From NCBI GenBank assembly GCA_039105265.1, contig JAPFFF010000003.1, positions 1,736,001-1,800,000 on the forward strand: a stretch of DNA of 64,000 nt. Direction: 5' to 3'. The position numbers were made by a program, and so were the translations under genes. Below the pieces are notes generated by a model. That model searched no databases and was not told the DNA's origin. It was given only the letters and a program-made list of their open reading frames with translations. Positions 1-12,000 of this stretch are shown one piece after another (the stretch's first letter is position 1; every line of letters begins with the position of its first letter). Source of the stretch: Tritrichomonas musculus. Its lineage: Eukaryota > Parabasalia > Tritrichomonadida > Tritrichomonadidae.

Positions 1-2
1 AT

Positions 3-3000
3 ATTCCAAACGTCGAACAAAAAGAAGAATTGCCCAATATCCCTACAATTGAACAAAAAGAAGAACAACAAGAAGGTCAAACAGCAAATGAAAATGAAGA
101 AACGCAAAATGAACAAAATGCCAAATCTAAAGAAATTTTGGTAAACACACAAGCGAATGAACCAAAAGAAGATTTATCAACCAATATTTCTGAACAATCA
201 AATGAAAAAGAAAATCAAGAACCAAAAGAAGCTGAACAAGAAACAATCCCAGCAAATGCTGATGTTTCTAACAATACTCAAGACGAATTGTTGTTAAAAG
301 AACCACAAAATGAACAAGATGAAGGAAAAACAACAAATCAAACCGAAGAATCAAAGGAATTACCAGACGAAGTCACAAATCAATTAAATAATCAACAAAA
401 TGAAGAAGACATAAATAATCAAGCCGAATCTTCAAAATCTCCAGCTCTATTGCTTGTTCAATACAACTTCTCTGTTAATAAAGCTGAAGAAGAAAAAATC
501 GAAATTATAAATGATAACAATCCTTCAAATCATGATGAAATTACAGATAAAAATGTAATTCATGATAATGAAGAAAGTAATCAAAATAATGAATTAGAGA
601 TCAAAGCAGTTAATGACTTTGAAGTTCTCCATTTTGATGAAAAAGAGAATAAACAGACTAAAGAAGACACAAACAAACCAACTAATGAAGAGCAAAACGG
701 AAACTCAAATGATCTAGCCATTAACACAACAAATGATTTTGAAGTCCAACTTTTCAGTGAAAATGAAAGCAAACAAAATCAAGAAGAAAATAAAACAAAC
801 AAATCAAAAAATGAAGACGAAAATATAATAAACAAATCAAATAATGAAGAATCTAATGAATTAAAAATTAATCAAACAAATGATTTTGAATTCATACAAT
901 TTGAAAATGAAGATGAAAAAAATTCAAAAAAAGAAGGAGAATCAGAAAACAACAAATTAAATAAAGAAGAAGATATCAACTCACCAAATGGACTCGAAAT
1001 TAAGACAACAAACGATTTCGAATATCTGCAATTTAGTGAAGAAGGAAATAAACAAACAAAAAAAGAAGAAAATAATCTTGCTGATGAAAACCTAAACAAG
1101 TCATCAAATGAACTTGAAATCAACACAACAAATGACTTTGAATATCCTAAAAAGAAAGAAGAAGAAAAGCAACCCGACAACCAACCAACCAAATCATCAA
1201 ATGAATTACAAATTAACTCAACAAATGATTTTGAACTTAAAAATTTAAGCGAAGAAGAAAAGAAAAAAGCTAAAAAAGAAGACAAAAATCAGTTTGTTTA
1301 TTTGACAAATAAAACAAACAACGAATTAGAAATTAATTCAACAAATGATTTTGAACTTAAGGATTTTAATGAAGAAGAAAAGGAAAAAGCTAAAAAAGAA
1401 GATAAAAATCAGTTTGTTTATTTGACAAATAAGACAAACATCGAATTAGAAATTAATTCAACAAATGATTTTGAACTTAAGGATTTTAGCGAGGAAGAAA
1501 AGAAACAAAATGAAAAACAAGTTGCCGAAGAACTTAACAAGTCTTCTAATGAACTGCATATTAATACAACAAATGACTTCGAACTTCTTCGATTTGACAG
1601 CTCTGATAATCAAAAAGCAAAAGAAGAAAATCCAAAAAAATCATCAAATGAACTTCAAATAAACGCAACAAACGACTTCCAAATAAATCAATTTATTAGT
1701 GACGAAAAGAACAAACAAACAAAAGTAGAAGACCAAAAATCAAACAAACCATCAATCGAATTACAAATTAAATCAACAAATAATTTCGATCTTAATCAGC
1801 TTAACAGCGAAGAAAACAAACAAGAAAAAGAAGATGAAAACAAACTTAGTAATGAAACAAACAAATCATCAATCGAATTGCAAATTAAATCAACAAATAA
1901 TTTTGATCTTAATCAATTTAACAATGAAGAAAGCAAACAAGCAAAAGAAGAGGAAAATAAACTTAATAATGAACAAGATAAATCATCAATCGAATCACAA
2001 GTCAACTCAACAAACAATTATGATATTAATCAGTTTAACAATACTGAAAGCAAACAAGAAAAAGAAGAAGAAAAAACAAATGATACACAGATAAATACAA
2101 ATTCAAATGAATTACCAATCAACTCGGCAAATAATTTTGATTTTAATCCAATTAATCAGAAAGACAAAGAGCAAGAGAAAGAAGAAGCCACAATCAACAA
2201 ATTTAATAACAATTCAATTGATAAGCCTTCTAATGATTTCGTGACCAGAAATCAAAACATTCATCAAAACGAGCAAACAAATGATACCACAAATAAACAA
2301 GAAAACGAAGAAACAACAAATGAGCAACCAGAAATGAGTTTAAATGATTCTAATTTTCATGAAGAAAAAGAGAAGGCAATTAACAATCTAGATGAAGATG
2401 GGGAAGAAATCTTTGACAAGAGCAAAGAGCGAAAATTGAGCACAAATCACGACGATTATGAAGAAGAAGATCAAAATGAAATCCATCTTTTATCATCGTC
2501 GTCATCGTCATCAGACAACATTTGGAGCGATGGCAAGGAGACTTTAGCGAAGCAAAAAAAGACAAATGTGGACGATGAACTAGACGACAATCAAAACAAT
2601 GAATTGATCAATAAAATATCAACCAAGTTTTCTGATGATGAAGAAGATAATCATGAACTAAAACTTCTGGATGATGAAGAAGGGAATCTTTCAGTTGATG
2701 ACAAAATTCCGAATAAAATAAAGAAGAAGCAAACTAAAAAGAAAAATAACGATAATGATGAACAAGAAAGAAAAGCATCAGAAATAATAACATTAAACAA
2801 AGAAAATGAAGAAGAAGATGAAGGTGAAGATAAAAATTCAGCTAATAAATCTATAATTCTGAATGAATTAGATCCAAGTTTAATTAATGAAAATCAGAAA
2901 AATTATGATTTGGAAGAAAATTTTAATGAAAATAAAAAATCAGAAGAAATTATTAAAAAGGATAAAAATGACTCTGATTCTGTGAAAGAAGATGAAAGTC

Positions 3001-6000
3001 AGAATAAAAATATGAAATCTTCTAATATTTTAAGTGACTCTGAGGAAGATGCGGACAATGAAAACGATAATTTGTTCTTAAATGACGAAAGCAGCAATGA
3101 TGGACTAAATCAAGGGAAAAAAGAAGAAAATAAATCATTAGATATGCTGAGCTATTCTGAAGAAGAAACAAAAAAAGAAACAGATTCAAATCTAATTACA
3201 AACAATGAAAAAATAGAAGACGAGATTCTAGAAAATCTAAACAACAATGAAAACATGAAAGACAATGAAGAAGTAAAAAGCGAAGAAAGAGAAAATGCAG
3301 AGAATAATGAAGAAGTAAAAGTAGAGAAAAATGAAGAAGAGAAAATAAATGTTGAAGAAGAAGAAGAAGAAAAAGTTGAGAATAATAATGATGAAGAAGA
3401 ACTAAATTATAATGAAGAAGAAGAAGAACTAAACAATAGTAAAGAAGAGAAAATAAATAGCGAAAAAGAAGAAGAAAAAGTTGAGAATAATGAAGAAGAA
3501 GAAAAAGTCGAGAATAATAATGATGAAGAAGAACTAAATTATAATGAAGAAGAAGAACTAAACAATAGTAAAGAAGAGAAAATAAATAGCGAAAAAGAAG
3601 AAGAAAAAGTTGAGAATAATGAAGAAGAAGAAAAAGTCGAGAACAATGAAGAAGAAGAAGAACTAAACAATAGTAAAGAAGAGAAAATAAATAGCGAAGA
3701 AGAAGAAGAAAAAGTTGTGAACAATTGGGAGATAGAACCAAACAGCAACGAAGAAGAAAAAGTAAGCAATAGTGACGAAGAGAAAATAAATAACGAAGCT
3801 GAAAAAGTAGACAACAGTAAAGAAGAAAATCTAGACAACATTGAAAACTTAAATGAAGAAGAAAATATAAACAATGACGAAAACTTAATTGACAACAGAG
3901 CAAAAGATATAGACAATGAAGAACTCAACGACAATGATTCTCCAGAGCCAATTGAAAACGATTCACAAAATGAAGAAGAAACAGAGAATAAAAGCAACAA
4001 TGAAATAAACAAGAATCAAAACGACGACGACGACGACGAATCATCCAAACAAAACGAAGAAGAAGAAGAAGTAAAGAAAGATTCAGATGAATCCAAAAGA
4101 ACCAGAGAGAGGCCGACTTTCAGTGACGATGGCAGTGAAGATTCCAACGTAAACAAGCAAAAAGACGTCAATCCAAGTGATTCTTCCAATAAAAGAAACA
4201 CAAATGAAAATCCAAATGAAAAAGAAGAAGACCCAGAACAATCGAGCTCTTCAAACACAGAAAGCGACAGAGAAGACGTTGAAAACAAAGAGTCAGCTGA
4301 GCTAAGCTATTCAGGTCAAGGCGACAATGAACAAGAAAAGAAAAAGCAAATCTTCATTAACAACGATGACATAAACAAAGTCATTTCTGATTCCTACGAT
4401 GAATTTGTTGATGAAGAAGACAAGAAGAACCAAGAAAAAGCGAAAAATAAAGAAATTGTTAAAGTTATAAGTGACGATTCCGATTCAGACTCTGATTCAT
4501 GGAACACGCAAGAAGATGAGAAGCGAAAAGACACAAAAAAAGCAGCCAATTCTAAAGAAATAGAAAATATAAGAGAATCATCATTTTTGCCATTTTTGCT
4601 GCAATATGAAGCCTTCGGCTCCGATGAAGAAACAAACGAAGAAGAAGAAGAAAAACATGAGAAAAAATCAAAGAAAAAGTCGAAGAAAAAATCAAAGAAA
4701 AGTAAAGTTGATCAACTTCCTCCTCCTCCATTTGAATTAGACGTGATTCCCATTGCAACACCTGAAACAAATCCAAATCATGAAGATGAAAATAATTATT
4801 CTAATTCGCTTTATTACTCTGATTATTCTTCATCTTCAGCTGATGAAGGAGAAACAAGTTATCGACGAAAAAGATACGTTTCACACTTTGTTCCCGATAA
4901 AGTCAAATTCGCAATGGCTCCAATAACGAATAAAGATCCAAATAAAATAACTCCAATCACTCAATATCCTCTCATTTCAAAGACTTCTGTGCCCTCTTCT
5001 TTGGTCATTAAAGATAAAGACATAAAAATGAAGATGGAGAGTTCTTCAAGCGAGTTTGAGTTCCAGCCAAATAATAATAATGATAAATCTAACTCAAGTG
5101 AAAATCAACACGAACAGCAAGAAGAAGAAGTTGAATCTAAAGAAATAACAAATCTTGAAAATTCTGAATTAAACAACCAAACTCAGCAGAATGAAGACAT
5201 AGAAAACAATGAAAAACTTGAAAATGAAACACAAAATGATGGAAATGAAAATCAGAATGACGAAAATAAAAATGCAAATCAAAATGACGAAAATGAAAAT
5301 GAAAATCAAAATGACGAAAATGAAAATGAAAATCAAAATGACGAAAATGAAAATGAAAATCAAAATGACGAAAATGAAAATGAAAATCAAAATGACGAAA
5401 ATGAAAATGAAAATCAAAATGACGAAAATGAAAATCAAAATGATGAAAAAGAAAACCAGAATGATGAAAAAATTGAAAACGAAAAGAAAAAGGATGCTAA
5501 GAATAATGAAGACGAAAATTCAGGGAGCGATTTCTCTTATTCTTCGTATAATGACCAAAGCTCTGATGAATACAACTCGAATGAAGTTGTGGAAAACAAA
5601 TCGAAATCAGGGAAATCGAGCAAAGATGACAACAAAAGAGGAAAGGCCAATTCAATTGAGAACAATGAATCAGAATCAAAATCTGATGAAGACTACATCA
5701 GCCAAAACTATTCACCAGAATCACAAAATGAAAAATCAGAAAACGAAGATTATGCGTTATCATATGCGTCAATTGAGAGCAACTCAGCAATTGAACAAAA
5801 AGAACAAAATAAATTGCCTGAAAAAGAAGAAAAACCCGAAGAAAATAAGAAAGAATCATCTAAAAAAGAAGAAGATGACACAGGCATTGTTTCTTTATCT
5901 CTACCAACGAAAATGAAATCATTTTCAAATGCTTCTCCAAGTTCTATTGACATCAGCAAAAGTATCTTTTCTTCAGAAAGTGACTTAGGAAAAGATGCAA

Positions 6001-9000
6001 ACAACGGTCTTGCAAATGTGACAAGTTCAAGTGAAGAACCTTGGCTTGCAAACAAAGTTTTCAAATTCCCAACAATTCAAAAAGCTGCACCAAAAGAAAC
6101 AGACAATGACAATGCGCAAAACTTCTTTACAAACAGCTTAAAAGACAAACTTGACATCAAGAAAATTAGAAGTAGAGAAGTGGACTCTAAAGAAGAAAAG
6201 AAGAAAAACGAAAAGTCAAAAGAAAAGAAAAAAAATAAGAAAGAAAAAGAAGTCCATAAAGCAAAGAAAGAAGAAGAAGAAGATAATCGTGAATTTGAAA
6301 CTAAAAAGAACAAGGACATTGAACTAGAGAAGAATCTAAATGGATCTCTCACGCAAATTAATTTGGAATCACCTGACCTATCATCAAATGAAAGTGAAGA
6401 TGATTTCAAAGGACTAAGACTAACGCCAATTAAGTTCAAGAAGCCAAAGTTTTCAGTCTTTAAGCCAAGCGAACACGTAGTGAATACTTCTGATGAGGAA
6501 CAAAACAAAATCTTAGATAAAAAATCCGAATTAAAGAAAGAAAAAGATTTTGCTGATTCTAAAAAGAAAAAGAAAGAAACACATAAAGAAGAAACAAATA
6601 AAGAAGAAATAAATGATAAAAAAGTTACTAAGAAAGAAGCACATAAAGAAGAAGTTACTAAAGAAGAAATACATGATAAAAAAGTTACTAAGGAAGAAAC
6701 ACATAAAGAAGGAACTACTAAAGAAGAAGCAAATGATAGAGATGTTACCAAAGAAGAAATACATGATAAAAAAGTTACTAAAGAAATTGAAAAGAAAGAT
6801 ATTAAAGAAAGTGAAGATGATGGAAAACAGCCAATTAAATTTACTGAAATTGAGATAAAGGATTTGCATACTGTAATTCAAGATGGAGATCTTAATTCAA
6901 CTGATTCTTATTCTGATATTGAAATAGAATTGTCTGGCCTGCGCCCATTATCCAGCCGAAAGAAGCCATCTAAAAATGTTGCCTTAGATAAAGAGATAAA
7001 GAAGGAATGGGAAAGCAAATTCCTCGGAAGAACAGAAGAATCCAATTCAGGAAATGATCGGGCTGATAGTTATCCAAGAGTTGAATCCAAGCACAAAGAA
7101 CCAGAAGAAACCAAAGAACCAGAAGAAACCAAAGAACCAGAAGAAACTAAAGAACCAGAAGAAACTAAAGAACCAGAAGAAACCAAAGAACCAGAAGAAA
7201 CTAAAGAACCAGAAGAAACTAAAGAACCAGAAGAAACCAAAGAACCAGAAGAAACCAAAGAACCAGAAGAAACTAAAGAACCAGAAGAAACTAAAGAACC
7301 AGAAGAAACTAAAGAGCCAGAAGAAACCAAAGAACCAGAAGAAACTAAAGAACCAGAAGAAACTAAAGAACCAGAAGAAACTAAAGAACCAGAAGAAAAC
7401 AAAACAGAAACAGGACCTGTTGAAGATAAAGAAATCACACTAGATAAACAAGGCTTGACAGCAAGCATTGATGACACTATGAGAAAAGAATCTGAAATAC
7501 AAAGTGAAAAAGTAGATAATGATATTACAAAGGAAGATAATCTAACTAAAGAAATATCAAATGAAGGCAATTCACATTCTTCACTGAGAGATCACTCACA
7601 CTCTTCTTCAGAAGGCAATTCACACTCTTCATTGAGAGACCACTCACACTCTTCTTCAGAAGGCAATTCGCACTCTTCACTTAGAGACCACTCAAACTCT
7701 TCTTCAGAAGGCAATTCACACTCTTCACTTAGAGACCACTCAAACTCTTCTTCAGAAGGCAATTCACATTCTTCACTTAGAGACCACTCACACTCTTCTT
7801 CAGAAGGCAATTCACACTCTTCACTTAGAGACCACTCACACTCTTCTTCAGAAGGCAATTCACACTCTTCTCTTGAGAAAAATGGAGTAGACACAGAAAA
7901 AGAAGAAACATATGAAGGCATTACAGATCAACCAAATGATGCAAACGAAGCATTTGAAAATTTAGGAGCACCACTTCTAAAAGGAAGCGAAGAAAAGCTA
8001 TTCTCACACGAAGAAATTATACATTCAGATGCTTTATCTTCACATGAAGATGCAAGCAACACAAATGAAGCACCAAACAACACAGCTCTGAGCTCAGAGC
8101 ATAATGAACATTTAGGCGATAAACATCCACTCATTCAAAAAGGTGAATCTGAACCAGCAAGTTCAGAAAATTACAGCGAACGCATGACAGAGAGCCTTAC
8201 AGGCGAGCCACCAAAGTACGGAGCAAAAAGTGCAGAACTTCATTCTGAATCAGAAGACAAAGAATCCGCGACCAAACAAGAAGATGCCATTGAATTAAAT
8301 GAAGAAGACAAAGATCTCGTCAAAAATGACCTATTACCAACTTTGACTGAAGAAAAGATTGATTCTAAAGAAAAAGAACCAGAAAGTCCTGTCTTACCTG
8401 AAACGCCCGAAAGTGACAAAGACAAAGAAGGAGAAGAATTAGATACAAAAGAAACAACAGTTACAGACAGTTCTGCCTTACATGAAACACCAGAAAGTGA
8501 CAAAGAAACCGTCGAATTAAATGAAGAAGGAAACCCAATTTGGTGTCTTCAAGAAGGCGAGTCTATTGAAGTCCCTGAAGAAAAGAATGATTCTAAAGAA
8601 AAAGAACCAGAAAGTCCTGTCTTACATGAAACACCAGAAAGTGACAAAGACAAAGAAGGAGAAGGAGAAGAATTATATACGAAAGAAACAACAGTTACAG
8701 ACAGCCCTGCCTTACATGAAACACCAGAAAGTGACAAAGACAAAGAAGGAGAAGAATTATATACGAAAGAAACAACAGTTACAGACAGCCCTGCTTTACA
8801 TGAAACACCAGAAAGTGACAAAGAAACCGTCGAATTAAATGAAGAAGGAAACCCAATTTGGTGTCTTCAAGAAGGCGAGTCTATTGAAGTCACTGAAGAA
8901 AAGATTGATTCTAAAGAAAAAGAACCAGAAAGTCCTGTCTTACATGAAACACCAGAAAGTGACAAAGACAAAGAAGGAGAAGGAGAAGAATTATATACGA

Positions 9001-12000
9001 AAGAAACAACAGCTACCGACAGTCCTGCCTTACATGAAACACCAGAAAGTGAAAAAGACGAGTCCATTGAAGTCACTGATGAAAAGAATGATTCTAAAGA
9101 AAAAGAACCAGAAAGTCCTGCCTTACATGAAATACCAGAAAGTGACAAAGACAAAGAAGGAGAAGTATTAGATACAAAGGAAACAACAGATACAGACAGC
9201 CCTGCCTTACATGAAACACCAGAAAGTGACAAAGAAACCGTCGAATTAAATGAAGAAGGAAACCCAATTTGGTGTCTTCAAGAAGGCGAGTCCATTGAAG
9301 TCACTGAAGAAAAGATTGATTCTAAAGAAAAAGAACCAGAAAGTCCTGTCTTACATGAAACACCAGAAAGTGACAAAGACAAAGAAGGAGAAGGAGAAGA
9401 ATTATATACGAAAGAAACAACAGCTACCGACAGTCCTGCCTTACATGAAACACCAGAAAGTGAAAAAGACGAGTCTATTGAAATCACTGAAGAAAAAATT
9501 GATCCCAAAGAAAAAGAACTAGACAGTCCTGCCTTGCATGAAACACCAGAAAGTGACAAAGAAACCGTCGAATTAAATGAAGAAGGAAACCCAATTTGGT
9601 GTCTTCAAGAAGGCGAGTCTATTGAAGTCCAAAATGACTTTGATATTGACTCAGCACCTGCTAATTCAGAAAGCATGTCCAATCCAATATGGGCAGAAGG
9701 AACGAAAGATAAAGAAATCAAAAGCAGAGTTGGATTTGCTTTTGATGATCCAGAAGCATCAGAATATGAATACGTTCTTCCTAACAAAATTATTTCACAT
9801 ATTGATCAGATGACCGAGAGCACTCTTTGTATTTGCAGCAAGCAAGACATTGACAACTTTTACATAGAAAGTGATATTGAATATGAAGAATCGTCCAGTG
9901 AAAAAGACATATCGTTAACAACACCAATTGGACCAGGAGAGACAAACGAAGAAAACGGCGAGGAAGCCTTGGTCGAAGAAGTTGCCGAGTATTACGAGTA
10001 TCTTTCTTCTGAGGGACACTCTTCAAGCAGAAGCCACAATAAGAAAGAAGAAAGTGAAACAGTCTCCGTTGTTAAATCACATTCAGAAGAAGAGAAAGTC
10101 GAAAAGAGTGAATCAAGTGAAGAAATTTTCACTTTCGAAGAGAAAACTGAAACAGAACCAAAGAAAGATGAAAGCGATAAAGGAAGATCAGAAACACATG
10201 AAAGCGATAAAGGAATATCAGAAACACATGAAAGCGATAAAGGAAGATCAGAAACACATGAAAGCGATAAAGGAATATCAGAAACACATGAAAGCGATAA
10301 AGGAAGATCAGAAACACATGAAAGCGATAAAGGAAGATCAGAAACACATGAAAGCGATAAAGGAAGATCAGAAACACATGAAAGTGATAAAGAAGAAACA
10401 CATGAAAGTGATAAAGAAGAAACACATGAAAGTGATAAAGAAGAAACACATGAAAGTGATAAAGAAGGAACACATGAAAGCGATAAAGAAGGAACACATG
10501 AAAGCGATAAAGAAGGAACACATGAAAGCGATAAAGAAGGAACACTTGATGATGCTGAAAAAATAGGAGCTGTGAATTTGCTGAATTTTGGCTCATCTTT
10601 GATTCCCGAAAAGCTGGATCCTACTCTACCAGCTGATTCAGACAATCCAGACATTCCGCCACCTTCGGCGCCTGCTGATGATCCTTCATTATCGCTTCCT
10701 CAGCCAGAGAGCGCCTCATTGAACCCGCCAGAAAACGAAAGCAAGACCAAAGAAATAAAACTCGATGACGAAAAAGCCAAAGAAAACGCAGCTACAGCTG
10801 ACGATGCCAAAGTTGAAGATGGCTCCAAGACAGACGAAGTTAAAGCTGACGACGACGATGATGAAGATAGCAAGAAGAAAGACAAGCACAAGCATCACAA
10901 GCACAAACACAAACACAAACACAGAAGCAAGGATGAAGATAGCAAAACCGAAGAAGAAGATGGTGAAGGAAAACACAAGCATAAGCACAAACACAGGCAC
11001 CATAAGCACAAGAACAAGGATGAAGAAAGTGAAACTGACAAGAGCAAAGAAAAAGACTCAAATGCAGAAATAAAAGATGATAAAGAAGAAGAGATTAAAA
11101 ATGAAGAAGAAGAGAAAGAAGAAATAAAAGATGATAAAGAAGAAATAAAAGATGATAAAGAAGAAATAAAAGATGATAAAGAAGAAGAGAAGAATGAAAA
11201 AGAAATTGGTAAGAAACAAATTAAGCCTAGAAACCGGTACAAAGGCCAAAATAAAGAAAAAGTTGTTGTTAAAGATGATGAAAAAGAGAAAGTTCAAATC
11301 AATGATGACAAAGAAGAAAAAATTGAAATAATAGATAATGAAATTAAAGATTATGAAAATGAGGAAATTGAAATTAAAGATGATGAGAAAGAAGCAGTTG
11401 AGATTAAAGATGATGAGAAAGAAGCAGTTGAGATTAAAGATGATGAGAAAGAAGCAGTTGAGATTAAAGATGATGAAAAAGAAGAATTTGAAAATAAGGA
11501 AATAGATATTAAAGATAATGAGAAGGAAGAAGATGAAATTAATGATTTTGAAAAAGAAAACGAAGAAGGTGAAAAAGAAAACGAAGAAGATGAAAAAGAA
11601 AACGAAGAAGGTGAAAAAGAAAACGAAGAAGATGAAAAAGAAAACGAAGAAGATGAAAAAGAAAACGAAGAAGATGAAAAAGAAAACGAAGAAGGTGAAA
11701 AAGAGACACAAGAATACGATCCCTATTACAGTGCAAGTGATCCTATTAAAGACTACAGCGAAGAAGAGCAAGAATCCTATTCTAATCATTCAAAGAAAAA
11801 TAAGAAGAAAAAGGAAAAAGAAGCCAGTGTTACAAATAATCAAAAGAAAGATATTTTTGCTGACGATGTATTCGATACTCTTGTAAAGGAAAACGTTGTG
11901 GCAATTGATTGGGGAAGCATGGACGGAGATGGAAATGGATCTGATTCGATATCATTTAGTGATTCTAATTCTAAAAAGAAAAAGAAAAAATCAAAGTCTC

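Noticed and set aside
3196-11789. Many long minus-strand and other-frame ORFs inside the giant gene
   Set aside because: They are shadows of low-complexity purine-rich repeats; their hydrophobic or Ser-rich peptides mirror GAA/AAA codons.
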